Part shown: positions 1 through 8,287 of the stretch, one piece after another
Layout of the letters: every line of letters begins with the position of its first letter
Numbering within the stretch: position 1 is the first letter of the stretch
NCBI GenBank assembly: GCA_043725085.1
Contig: JAYSLY010000014.1
Span: 5,704 to 69,703, forward strand
Source of the DNA: UBA9630 sp043725085
GTDB taxonomy: Bacteria > Patescibacteriota > Minisyncoccia > Moranbacterales > UBA2206
Direction of reading: 5' to 3'
DNA length: 64,000 nucleotides
Notes under the pieces: model-generated
Databases searched by the model: none
Told to the model about the DNA's origin: nothing
What the model saw: the letters and a program-made list of their open reading frames with translations, nothing else
Made by a program: the position numbers and the translations under genes

Positions 1-549
1 CGCCACGCCCAATCCGATTTTTCGCACTTCCGCCACAATACTGTTCAGTCGATCAATCACTTCCTTATTTTTTCCATAATTTACCCGGCTAATGTCATCT
101 TTAAAAGAAGCGTTTCCCAAATAGGCGCCCACCATTTCATACTGATTTGGATCATTCGCCTGAATAATCAAATAGGAAAGCAACGGATTACCGCCAATTT
201 CGTCCAATGATTGCAAAATTACCGGCTCTGAGGCACTATTTTTCTTGAAATTTTCCAAGGCTTGCTCTTTCGTGACATATTCCACTGATTTTATCTCGCT
301 ATAATTTTCCAGATCTTGTTTGGCTTTCAAGATTGATTCCTCAGGCACACTGGATTTGAAATAGACACTGACATTCACTTTCTCTTGCATATTTTGAAGA
401 ACATTATCCGCAGTGAGCACGATAACATAGAGAGAGCTGACAGTGAAGAGGCACAGAAGCATCACGCTAACCGCAGCCACACTCAAATAGCCATTGCGAA
501 AAAAATTATTCCATCCGCCTTTGATTGTTCGTCTAATAGTTAGAAACAT
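1..549 (-). CDS. ftsX: Cell division protein FtsX, N-terminal part (cut by window edge)
   Basis: Membrane partner of the FtsE ATPase in the FtsEX complex, which controls peptidoglycan hydrolases at the septum. The reading frame is open from an ATG at 549 to the first base of the window, giving 183 residues with the C-terminus missing. The start MFLTIRRTIKGGWNNFFRNG is typical of FtsX. A hydrophobic segment follows at about residues 22-46, then an extracytoplasmic domain containing the characteristic NVSVYFKSS stretch. The gene lies 5 bp downstream of the ftsE stop codon, so the two form the usual ftsEX pair. The family call is secure; the three C-terminal membrane segments are outside the window. 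Confidence 0.93.
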   Translation of the reverse strand, partial: MFLTIRRTIKGGWNNFFRNGYLSVAAVSVMLLCLFTVSSLYVIVLTADNVLQNMQEKVNVSVYFKSSVPEESILKAKQDLENYSEIKSVEYVTKEQALENFKKNSASEPVILQSLDEIGGNPLLSYLIIQANDPNQYEMVGAYLGNASFKDDISRVNYGKNKEVIDRLNSIVAEVRKIGLGVA

Positions 550-554
550 AGTAT

Positions 555-1244
555 TTAGGAAATCTTATATTTACCTTTTTCGTCATCAAAAATAACCCGA
601 CCTTTCTCGAGCACAACCACTCTCTTTGCCGCTTTATTTACGATATCTCGGTCATGACTAGCCAGCACAACTGTCGTGCCTAGTTTGTTAATTTTCAAAA
701 GTAGCTGCATAATTTCCAAAGAAGAAACCGGATCAAGATTGCCTGTCGGCTCATCAGCGATGATTACTAATGGTTTGTGAATAAGCGCTCTTGCCATAGC
801 AACTCGTTGCTGCTCCCCGCCGGAAAGTTCGTGGGGATATTTATTTTGCTGATCTCCTAAGCCCACGATTTCCAATATTTGAGGTACATCCTCAAGAATT
901 TCCTCTCGCGGTGCGCCACAAACTTCCAGGGCATAGGCCACGTTTTCAAATGCGGTTTTTTTGTTCAGCAATTTAAAATCCTGAAAAACTGTCCCGATAT
1001 TTCTTCGATGCTCCGAGATGCGCCTTCTACTGATACTATCAAGAGGTTTTTCGGCAAAAAATACTTGCCCCTCGGTTGGAGCCTCTTCGGCATAAATCAT
1101 CTTGAGGATTGTTGATTTTCCGGCACCACTCTGACCAACAATGGAAACGAACTCCCCTGCTTTGATTTCCAGATTAATATCCTCCAGCGCGATATAGTTA
1201 TCTTTATAGATTTTCGAAACCTTATCAAACTTAATCATTGCCAT
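555..1244 (-). CDS. ftsE: Cell division ATP-binding protein FtsE
   Basis: ABC-type ATPase subunit of FtsEX, on the cytoplasmic face of the division site. Of its 229 residues, Walker A GQSGAGKST is at 37-45, the Q-loop VFQDF at 86-90, the ABC signature LSGGEQQ at 140-146 and Walker B LVIIADE at 159-165, followed by the D-loop region PTGNLD. Length is normal for FtsE. Two ATGs lie close together (residues 1 and 3); a weak AAGAG-type ribosome site precedes the first. A promoter-like sequence sits upstream inside the 3' end of prfB. ftsX follows immediately. Confidence 0.95.
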   Translation of the reverse strand: MAMIKFDKVSKIYKDNYIALEDINLEIKAGEFVSIVGQSGAGKSTILKMIYAEEAPTEGQVFFAEKPLDSISRRRISEHRRNIGTVFQDFKLLNKKTAFENVAYALEVCGAPREEILEDVPQILEIVGLGDQQNKYPHELSGGEQQRVAMARALIHKPLVIIADEPTGNLDPVSSLEIMQLLLKINKLGTTVVLASHDRDIVNKAAKRVVVLEKGRVIFDDEKGKYKIS

Positions 1245-1281
1245 TTCTCTTTTTATTATTATTTCATTTGTAACCTCTTAT

Positions 1282-1309
1282 ATTATACACCGCTTTTAAA
1301 ATATTTCAA
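1282..1309 (-). promoter_or_regulatory. Predicted sigma70 promoter for ftsEX
   Basis: Reading the minus strand, TTGAAA (1304-1309) is followed after 16 bp by a perfect TATAAT (1282-1287). It overlaps the last codons of prfB and is about 40 bp upstream of the ftsE start. This suggests ftsEX can be transcribed independently of prfB. Prediction from sequence only. Confidence 0.6.
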
Positions 1310-2375
1310 ATAGCTTTCCATAAATTCTTTCAAATTCCCCGCTAAAACGTCGTCGACTTGAGCTGTTTCCCATTTAGTCCTGTGATCTTTGACTAATTTA
1401 TAGGGATGAACAACATAGGAACGAATCTGACTGCCCCATTCCGCGCTCGACTTCTCGCCACGCAACTTTCTTTTTTCCGCTTCAACTTCTTCCAAATATT
1501 TTTTGTGCAATTTGGCAGTGAGAATTCGCATCGCTTGTTCCTTGTTTTGCAACTGACTCCTTTCATTTTGACACGAAGCCACCGTTCCCGTGGGAACGTG
1601 GGTAATCCGCACTGCGCTATCAGTCGTGTTCACGCTTTGCCCGCCAGCTCCCGAAGAACGATAAACATCCACCCGCAAATCCTCCGGATTGATTTTTACT
1701 TCCTTGATTTCTCCGATAATTGGCAGGATTTCTACGACTGCAAAAGAAGTTTGGCGCAGATTATCTGAATTAAAGGGCGAGAGTCGCACCAACCGATGCG
1801 TACCCATTTCACTTTTTAGGTAGCCATAGCTATAGGCACCAGCAACTTCCAGCGTCGCGCTTTTTATTCCTGCTTCTTGTCCGCGCGTTTCATCAACAAG
1901 TTTCATCTTGAAACCATTTTTTTCACCCCATTTCAGATACATTCGCAAAAGCATTTCCGCCCAATCCTGCGCGTCCACGCCGCCGGCACCGGAATAGATA
2001 TTCAAAATAGCGTCATTTGCATCATACTCTCCACCCAAAAGCGTCTTGAATTCCAGTTCTGAAATGGCCTTCTCCACTTCGACGATTTTTTGCTCCAACT
2101 CTTTTTCATCTTGCAACGTTTCAACCATTTTGGAAAATTCAATCAGCTCATCCAACTCTTTTTCCAAGCTTTCGAAAGAAGCTATTTCTGTGCTTAGTCT
2201 CTCCAATTCTCGCATAACTTGCGAAGCTTTTTGATTATCACTCCAGAAATCCGTCGCGCGCGACTGGTCCTCAAGCTCAAAAACTTTCTGTTTTTTTTGG
2301 GCTAAGTCAAAGACAGTCCCGAAGATTCGGGAGTTTATTTTTTAGCTCTTCGATTTTTTGAGTAAAGTTTTGCAT
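1283..2375 (-). CDS. prfB: Peptide chain release factor 2 (programmed +1 frameshift)
   Basis: RF2 ends translation at UGA and UAA. The gene starts at ATG 2375, reads 22 codons, meets an in-frame TGA at 2307-2309, and continues after a +1 shift (CTT TGA C read as TTT GAC) to give 363 residues. The frame after the shift continues without interruption into the catalytic part. The RF2 recognition motif SPF is at about residues 199-201 and the catalytic GGQ at about 244-246 (SGAGGQSVNTTDSAVR). The canonical autoregulatory frameshift is therefore retained. The ZIP transporter gene ends just upstream. A call that starts at 2215 would miss about 53 N-terminal residues. Confidence 0.95.
2306..2331 (-). 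promoter_or_regulatory. RF2 autoregulatory frameshift site with adjacent hairpin
   Basis: In the mRNA sense the slip site CTTTGAC (2306-2312) holds the in-frame TGA at 2307-2309. Five bases upstream is an inverted repeat, CCCGAA-UC-UUCGGG (2318-2331). The usual strong Shine-Dalgarno-like AGGGGG is not present; only CGGGAC occupies that position, and it forms the 3' arm of the hairpin. The low-RF2-promotes-frameshift feedback is established for prfB; a role for the hairpin is inference. Confidence 0.8.
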
Positions 2376-2379
2376 GTTG

Positions 2380-3117
2380 TTATTCCACTAAGAGTATTCC
2401 TAACATTAACCCGATTCCGACTAAAAATGCAAGTACTTGAAAAATCCCTTTTTTGGCTTCATTTTGCTTGTGAAGCTCCGGGATCAAATCTGTTCCTGCG
2501 ACATAGATGAATCCGCCAGCCGCAAAAGGAATGAGAAATCGTGTTGGATCGATATTGGCATTAATTGCCAGCACTATCACAGCGCCAATTATCGCCACAA
2601 GAGCACTGAGAAAATTGTAGAGCAAAGCTTTTCCAACAGAAAAACCGCCATACAAAAGCGACGCAAAATTACCAAACTCGTGAGGAATTTCATGAAAAAT
2701 CACCGCTATGGTTGTGGCGATGCCCAAAGGCACGCTCACGATGAAACTTGCGGCAATCACCATTCCATCAATAAAATTATGCAATGCGTCTCCAACCAGA
2801 ATTATGTAGGAAAAGGGATGCGGATGATCGGCACAAGGCTCCTCGTGGCAATGTCGCCAATGCAACACTTTTTCTAAAATAAAAAAAAGGAAAATTCCTC
2901 CCAGGATGTAGAGCGATGGCCAAATGTTGGAACTTTCACGAAAAGCATTGGGAATGAGATGGATAAAAGCATCGCCCATCAAAGTCCCTGCCGAAAGACT
3001 CACGAGATAAATCAAATATTTATATAATTTATTGCGGTCTATCGCAAGAGTAAAAACCCCGATAAGTGAAATCAGGCTAACAATGAAAACCGAGCATAAA
3101 GTATAAATCCAGAGCAT
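2380..3117 (-). CDS. ZIP-family divalent metal transporter
   Basis: Integral membrane importer of zinc or related divalent metals. The 245-residue protein has about eight hydrophobic segments. The ZIP signatures are visible: HNFIDG at residues 113-118 in membrane segment 4 and HEIPHE at 142-147 in segment 5, whose histidines and glutamates bind metal. A His/Cys-rich cytoplasmic loop lies at about 86-101 (HWRHCHEEPCADHPHP). Length is normal. It lies between the rubrerythrin gene and prfB. The exact metal cannot be read from the sequence. Confidence 0.9.
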   Translation of the reverse strand: MLWIYTLCSVFIVSLISLIGVFTLAIDRNKLYKYLIYLVSLSAGTLMGDAFIHLIPNAFRESSNIWPSLYILGGIFLFFILEKVLHWRHCHEEPCADHPHPFSYIILVGDALHNFIDGMVIAASFIVSVPLGIATTIAVIFHEIPHEFGNFASLLYGGFSVGKALLYNFLSALVAIIGAVIVLAINANIDPTRFLIPFAAGGFIYVAGTDLIPELHKQNEAKKGIFQVLAFLVGIGLMLGILLVE

Positions 3118-3150
3118 AAAAAAATAAATGACACCTGCGTACGTATAAAA

Positions 3151-3669
3151 TTATAAAAACCTTTTAATAAGTTCAATATGTCCCATCTCCGCTTGCATTA
3201 TCGCGCCAAAAAACTTGCGCACATGTTCTTCTGATGCTTCGACTGCAAATTTTTTATACAGCTCAACAGCATGATCTTCCAACTCGATTGTTTTTTTGAA
3301 ATTCTCCAAATCATCACTGGAACAATTTTCCGCTTTTATTTCCGGCATTGTAATGTTCAAAAGTTTGGTTGCGATAATCGCGTGCTCCAATTCCACTTTC
3401 GCCAAGCGCTTATACATTTTTACGATCTTATATTCCTTCGCTTCCCCCGCCATGCAAAGATAAATTGCATTTGCCCGTGTTTCCAGCGCCAATGTTTCCA
3501 TGAGATTTTTTTTGGAAAGCTCGCTAATTTCAGTTTTAATTTCCGCTATCGGCTCGGCCTGCGATCCGTTTTTGATAAAATTTCCCTTTGCTCCGCAAAA
3601 AGGACAATCACTCGGCCGCTCTTCGCCAATATAGGCATCACCGCAAATTTCACAGATATATAGTTGCAT
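3151..3669 (-). CDS. Rubrerythrin-like protein (N-terminal rubredoxin knuckle plus ferritin-like domain)
   Basis: Likely non-haem iron peroxidase that detoxifies hydrogen peroxide in anaerobes. Of its 172 residues, the N-terminus has two iron-binding knuckles, C6-x2-C9 and C22-x2-C25 (CEICG, CPFCG). The rest is a helical ferritin-like domain with candidate di-iron ligands at E63, the VELEH motif at about 92-96, E130 and the ExxH at 161-164. The rubredoxin part is N-terminal, the reverse of classical rubrerythrin, as in rubrerythrins described as reverse type. It is divergent to the tRNA region and followed by the ZIP transporter. Confidence 0.85.
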   Translation of the reverse strand: MQLYICEICGDAYIGEERPSDCPFCGAKGNFIKNGSQAEPIAEIKTEISELSKKNLMETLALETRANAIYLCMAGEAKEYKIVKMYKRLAKVELEHAIIATKLLNITMPEIKAENCSSDDLENFKKTIELEDHAVELYKKFAVEASEEHVRKFFGAIMQAEMGHIELIKRFL

Positions 3670-3711
3670 ATAGTTGAATTATTTAGTTATTTATTATATT
3701 ATAAATTAGTT

Positions 3712-3760
3712 GCCATCTTAGCTCAGTTTCCGCCAGAGGCGGACAGGGTCCGAGCGACGG
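3712..3760 (+). pseudogene. Broken tRNA-Thr copy interrupted by a small hairpin repeat
   Basis: Bases 3712-3728 are identical to the first 17 bases of the intact tRNA at 3791. They are followed by an insert carrying the hairpin TCCGCC-AGA-GGCGGA (3729-3743). AGCGACGG (3753-3760) then matches the tRNA again, and similarity stops. No T-arm or 3' acceptor half follows, so it cannot be a functional tRNA. Confidence 0.75.
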
Positions 3761-3790
3761 CCGATTGACGCATTTTTGAAAACCAGACAA

Positions 3791-3866
3791 GCCATCTTAG
3801 CTCAGTTGGTAGAGCGACGGTATCGTAAACCGTAGGTCATCAGTTCGATCCTGATAGATGGCTCCA
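3791..3866 (+). tRNA. tRNA-Thr (anticodon CGT)
   Basis: A full cloverleaf can be drawn. The acceptor GCCATCT pairs with AGATGGC, the D-arm is GCTC/GAGC, and the anticodon stem ACGGT/ACCGT has loop ATCGTAA and anticodon CGT. The T-arm is ATCAG/CTGAT with TTCGATC. The discriminator base is T and the CCA end (3864-3866) is encoded. It reads ACG codons. It is one of only two intact genes on the plus strand in the window. Confidence 0.95.
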
Positions 3867-3900
3867 AAATCTAAGCTTACGCAAAATAACCCCACACAGG

Positions 3901-5982
3901 TTACGGCGTCGTAGCATTGAGAATCACTTCGACTCTTTTTTCATTCATCGGAATTTTGCTGACAAAAAGTTGTGGGAAATATTCCACTTCTGCTTTTTCT
4001 ATGTTAGGATAGGTTTTCAAATATTCCCCCAACTCGTCATTATTTTTTCCCAAAATCCCTCTCTTTAAATTCCCCAAGTCAATATTGGGCTGCATAACAT
4101 TCGAAGCATGCGTTTTTATCTCAATTGTTCCAAGTTTGAAATTAGCATTAGGCTTTCCATAATCAATAAGTACCGTTCCACTATCAATATTAATCTTGCC
4201 ATTTCCCGATTTAGCAATAACAGAATTGGCAACTTTCTTAATATCACTCTCGAAAAAAACCAACGCTCGCGCATGCGCCTGAACTTTAATTTCAAAACTA
4301 TCGGCTGTCTCGCCTTCTGAATTTGAAACACGATACACAGGTTCATCAATTACAATTGCGTCATCCAAAACTACTGTTCCGGCAGCTGATTCTTTTACCT
4401 TATCCTTAATCGCACTATTTATTTCCAAAGAAATCTTGTCCTTAGCACCACTAATATCTTTATCCGTCACTACCTTGACAGCATCGTTGCCATTGCCACC
4501 ACCCGCCATCTTCATTTCCGATTTAGCATAAATTTTAGTGTATTTATCATTTCCGCTGCTTTTGAACCCGGGAATAGTGAAACTAGTTGCATCAATATTA
4601 TAGCTATCTCCCGCTTCATCCGCAACAATGTCTGCTTCCACCACGCCAGGCTTAGTTTCACTGCCAACCACAGTTGTGCCGGGAACAGTCACTCCTTGCA
4701 CCAGACGAAACATTTTCTGATTGTCACTCAAAAATCTTGTCGTTGCCACAAGTGGTTGCGGTGAGGAGCTAAATTCATTATAGATAGTAATTTTCCCTTT
4801 GGCTTTTTGATTGGAAACATTTTTTGAGCCAGTAGCATCAAAAGTCTTTGCCACCTCCTCATCAAATTCCATCAGTTTTGCCGGAATAATTGATTTGTCA
4901 TAATCAATACTATCCGCGTTCACATCTCCAGTGATTGTCATATCAGCTGATTTAACTTCTTTTTTAGCAAAAATAGTAACTGTTGCCTTAGGAACATAAA
5001 TATAGGCAACATAAGCTAATCCCAAAACCAAAACAACCGCTCCCAAGATCGTAACCGCCTTCAAAAATCTCCCGCTCTTTCCATTCGCCTCCTGTTTGCT
5101 GGAATCATATTTTTCCCCATTTTTATCTGAAAAATTATTAGCATAAAAAAAGTTTTCCAGCTGCTTGTCTCTTGGAATTTCTTTTTGCTTGGTTTCATAG
5201 TCACGTGAAACATTTTGATCATACCCTTTTCGCGTTTTGCTAAAAGGAATTTCTGAAAATTCTTCAGGTACCGGATAAGTGTCAATACTTGCTTTTTGAG
5301 CAGGCACAGCACTTCGCATAGACCTACCCGCATCATTACGTGAAGCATTGCGGGCAGGCCCGCCTGCATCGTTATGCGAAGCATTTCGGGCAGGAGCCGA
5401 CACATCCATTGTAGCCATATTTCGTTTTCTTGAGGCACCGCCATCGCTCAAATTGCCATTAGCCACAGCCATTGTTTTTTCACCAAGGCCGACTTCAGGC
5501 AAAACTTCTTTTTCTTTTATCCTGTCTAGTTCATTCCAGTCCGCTTTCTGATCAGAAAAACTGCTATCGCGACTACCGGTCGCAAAATATTCCGCGGAAC
5601 CAATTTTTTCTAAATTTCTCTTGCTGCGAGAATTAGTATCTCCCAATTCAGCTGTTTCTATTTCTTTTTTAAATTCCCGCTTGGGCCGATCATCTTCATC
5701 GCTAGCATCCCGCAATTCTTCAAGGCTATCTTCCAGCTTTTGCTGAAGAGAAATTCCGGCTTTTTTAACAAGCATCTTACCTAATTTATCTTGAGTAACA
5801 ATACTGATTTTGAGCCCCAAATCATCAGCGACCTTTCGTAGCAATTTCAGATTAACAATGCTTTGGATAAGCAATGCTCTTTTTGGCACAACCATGACTG
5901 CTTCCGGTGCTTCAGTTTTTCTCAATTTTTCCACAATCGAAGTTATCTCTTCATCGATGTCGATATAAAATGTTTGATGCAT
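3901..5982 (-). CDS. Large single-pass membrane protein, CPR-type, function unknown
   Basis: A 693-residue protein with no confident functional family. An N-terminal cytoplasmic region of about 80 residues is followed by a charged, low-complexity linker to about residue 300, one membrane segment (about 310-332, ILGAVVLVLGLAYVAYIYV) and a large extracytoplasmic beta-rich domain. The domain includes a segment reminiscent of baseplate-J-like proteins (GVTVPGTTVVGSETKPG). The linker contains a tandem repeat, PARNASHNDAGG followed by PARNASRNDAGR, near 5310-5400, built on a GC-rich palindromic mini-repeat. It sits directly downstream of the FtsA/PilM-like gene, so a surface or envelope role with that ATPase is possible (inference). 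Confidence 0.7.
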   Translation of the reverse strand: MHQTFYIDIDEEITSIVEKLRKTEAPEAVMVVPKRALLIQSIVNLKLLRKVADDLGLKISIVTQDKLGKMLVKKAGISLQQKLEDSLEELRDASDEDDRPKREFKKEIETAELGDTNSRSKRNLEKIGSAEYFATGSRDSSFSDQKADWNELDRIKEKEVLPEVGLGEKTMAVANGNLSDGGASRKRNMATMDVSAPARNASHNDAGGPARNASRNDAGRSMRSAVPAQKASIDTYPVPEEFSEIPFSKTRKGYDQNVSRDYETKQKEIPRDKQLENFFYANNFSDKNGEKYDSSKQEANGKSGRFLKAVTILGAVVLVLGLAYVAYIYVPKATVTIFAKKEVKSADMTITGDVNADSIDYDKSIIPAKLMEFDEEVAKTFDATGSKNVSNQKAKGKITIYNEFSSSPQPLVATTRFLSDNQKMFRLVQGVTVPGTTVVGSETKPGVVEADIVADEAGDSYNIDATSFTIPGFKSSGNDKYTKIYAKSEMKMAGGGNGNDAVKVVTDKDISGAKDKISLEINSAIKDKVKESAAGTVVLDDAIVIDEPVYRVSNSEGETADSFEIKVQAHARALVFFESDIKKVANSVIAKSGNGKINIDSGTVLIDYGKPNANFKLGTIEIKTHASNVMQPNIDLGNLKRGILGKNNDELGEYLKTYPNIEKAEVEYFPQLFVSKIPMNEKRVEVILNATTP

Positions 5983-6009
5983 AGCATTTCTCTTTACTAA
6001 TTACTAAGC

Positions 6010-7278
6010 TTATTTCTGAATCATTTTCACTGCGCGCCTGAGGATTCCTGCCAGCACTTTTTCCTCTCCAACCAATTCTATGACTAAATTTGCCAGACCC
6101 ATTGGGGTAATATCTTGCGGATCTCGCAATTCCCTTGTCTCATCAAATATATTGACCACATCCTTTGGTTGCAGAAAACTTACCTCCACTTCCTTGGCAA
6201 AAGGCAAATTCTTCGTCCAAGTCGAGGTCGTGAGTGCTTTTTTGACACCCGGCAATCCCGATCCTCCGCCACACAAAAATATCTTATTTGGCAACAAGTC
6301 ATTCTCGGAAAATTCAGAGAGCGACAACTCCACTCCGGAAAGCCAGACGTTGCAATCATCGGCAAACATTTTTTCAATTTTTCCTGAAACATCCTTTCCT
6401 AGTTTCCCTTCGGCATACCTGATCTTGAAGCTTTCCGCTTCTTCAAAGCCTACACTCAATTCAACTGCTAATCTTTTCGTAAACGCTCTGCCGCCCAAAG
6501 CAAACATTTTTGTTCCCTCAAGACCGCCATTTCTTACGAGCGCAATATCAGTTGTTCCGCCGCCGATATCAATGAAAATAGCACTGAAGTCCACAATATC
6601 ATCCACGCCCATTGATTTTGCCACAGCATATGGTTCGGCTGCAATAGAGAGAAGATCGAGCTTCAATTCATCCGCGATTGTTTGCAGTGCCCCCAGGTGC
6701 ACCATTGGCGCATAGGCATTAAAGACAGAGATAGAAACATCTTTTCCCTGAAAACCCAAGGGATTAGTAATTTTATACCCGTCAATCCGCACATCCACAA
6801 TTGCTGCGTTGATAAGTTTTACCTCGATTTCGTTATGTCCGGTTTCCCAGGCTAATTGTTGGCGGATACGATCAAAAGCCTTCCATTGAACTTTTTGAAT
6901 AATATTTTTCAGTTCCGGAAAATCGATCCGCATTTCCGGTTTAATTCTCTCATAGTGCACTGTCGTTGTCGTGCCTTTAACCAACTCACCGGCAATGCCC
7001 ACAATCGCCTTTTCCACCTTTTTTATTCCCGCCATTTGTGTTGCCGCATCAATCGCATGTCGACAATTTTCAATCACCCCGGTGATGTCAGAAACGGCCC
7101 CGCTATGCATATCTTTCAGTCCTTGTCTCGCCCGTCCAACGCCTTTTATAATCCCTGTTCCGTTTTCTGCATCAACCTTAAAAACGAGAGCTTTCACCAC
7201 TTCCGTTCCAATATCAAGCGACAGATAATAATCCGACGAAGATTTCCCTGTGCTAAAAATTTTAGAAAAAATTCCCAT
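6010..7278 (-). CDS. FtsA/PilM-like actin-fold ATPase
   Basis: Actin/Hsp70-fold protein related to FtsA and PilM, proteins that link cytoskeletal or pilus machinery to the membrane. LSLDIGTEVVKA near the N-terminus is the first phosphate-binding motif. A central SHS2-like region follows, then the second phosphate motif IDIGGGTTDIAL and the adenosine motif CGGGSGLPG. I place the start at ATG 7278 (422 residues). An in-frame TTG at 7308 would add ten residues but has no better ribosome site. The gene precedes the large membrane protein at 3901-5982. FtsA and PilM cannot be separated by eye. Confidence 0.8.
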   Translation of the reverse strand: MGIFSKIFSTGKSSSDYYLSLDIGTEVVKALVFKVDAENGTGIIKGVGRARQGLKDMHSGAVSDITGVIENCRHAIDAATQMAGIKKVEKAIVGIAGELVKGTTTTVHYERIKPEMRIDFPELKNIIQKVQWKAFDRIRQQLAWETGHNEIEVKLINAAIVDVRIDGYKITNPLGFQGKDVSISVFNAYAPMVHLGALQTIADELKLDLLSIAAEPYAVAKSMGVDDIVDFSAIFIDIGGGTTDIALVRNGGLEGTKMFALGGRAFTKRLAVELSVGFEEAESFKIRYAEGKLGKDVSGKIEKMFADDCNVWLSGVELSLSEFSENDLLPNKIFLCGGGSGLPGVKKALTTSTWTKNLPFAKEVEVSFLQPKDVVNIFDETRELRDPQDITPMGLANLVIELVGEEKVLAGILRRAVKMIQK

Positions 7279-7351
7279 TGAAAAAATTCTTTTTTGTATT
7301 TCACCCAACAGCTTTATTATAAAACAAAAGGTGATTTATTACAAATAGAAT

Positions 7352-8287
7352 CTATTGTTTTTTACGACTTTTCAAATACATCGGAAAAGCAACAAAACTG
7401 AGAAGCATCTGGAGAAATCGCCCCAAGATTGCAGCAACAATAATGGGAGCGCTGCTTACTCCGAAAAAACCAAAAAAGGTCACGTAGGCCCATTCCTTGA
7501 GACCGATGTTATTGACTGTAACAGGAATTGCCGAAACAATTGTAATAAGAAAAATAACCGACAGATAATTAAGAAAACTAATTTGCACACCAAGCGCTTT
7601 CAAAAGCACTAAATTTGCCATCGCCATTCCCACCATCGCAAACAAACCACCCCAAGCAATTGATTTCCACAACACACCATGATCTTGATTGTAGGCTTGC
7701 AGCTCACGAAAAAAATGACGGATTTTTTCAGGCAAAAATCTTGCGGATAGTTTTTGCAAAAAAGCAAAATTCCTGATTTTCATAATTAACAAATCCACCA
7801 CCAAAAATCCGACAATCGCCAGATTAAAAAGCACTAAAACTTTGTTTTCTGCGACAACTTTCCAATTCAAAAGACTAAAAAACAAGGCCAAAATCGTAGC
7901 AGCAACAAGACCAGTCAGTCGATCCATCACCACAGTCGAAGCAGCCTCGGGATATTTTTTTTCCGGTCGGCCGATTTGATAGGCGCGATACGTGTCTCCA
8001 CCAATAAAAGACGGCATAAAATTATTTACAAAAGAACCAGTCAGATAAAACTTAAAAAAGTCCCCAAATGGACTATGAATTTTTTTGTGATTAGCCAGGA
8101 TCTTCCACTTATACGACGAAATGAGCATACCAACAACTACCAAAGCCAGGTACAATACTATTTGCCAAATTTGCACACGCACAAGATAGGTCCAGGCTTC
8201 ATGCCAATTAATCTTGAGAATTACCCAAGTCAAAAGTCCAAGACTAACTAATAATTTTAGAACAAACTTTGCTATTTTTTTTGGCAT
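7352..8287 (-). CDS. Lysylphosphatidylglycerol-synthase-like membrane protein (YbhN/AglD type)
   Basis: Integral membrane protein of 311 residues with about seven to eight hydrophobic segments. It has the pattern of the LPG_synthase_TM (UPF0104) family, including FVNNFMPSFIGGDTYRAYQIGR and an NNIGLKEWAY segment near the C-terminus. Members act as flippase-like or lipid-glycosylation partners. The start codon overlaps the stop of the upstream glycosyltransferase (TAATG), so the two are translationally coupled and probably work on the same lipid-linked glycan (inference). Confidence 0.8.
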   Translation of the reverse strand: MPKKIAKFVLKLLVSLGLLTWVILKINWHEAWTYLVRVQIWQIVLYLALVVVGMLISSYKWKILANHKKIHSPFGDFFKFYLTGSFVNNFMPSFIGGDTYRAYQIGRPEKKYPEAASTVVMDRLTGLVAATILALFFSLLNWKVVAENKVLVLFNLAIVGFLVVDLLIMKIRNFAFLQKLSARFLPEKIRHFFRELQAYNQDHGVLWKSIAWGGLFAMVGMAMANLVLLKALGVQISFLNYLSVIFLITIVSAIPVTVNNIGLKEWAYVTFFGFFGVSSAPIIVAAILGRFLQMLLSFVAFPMYLKSRKKQ

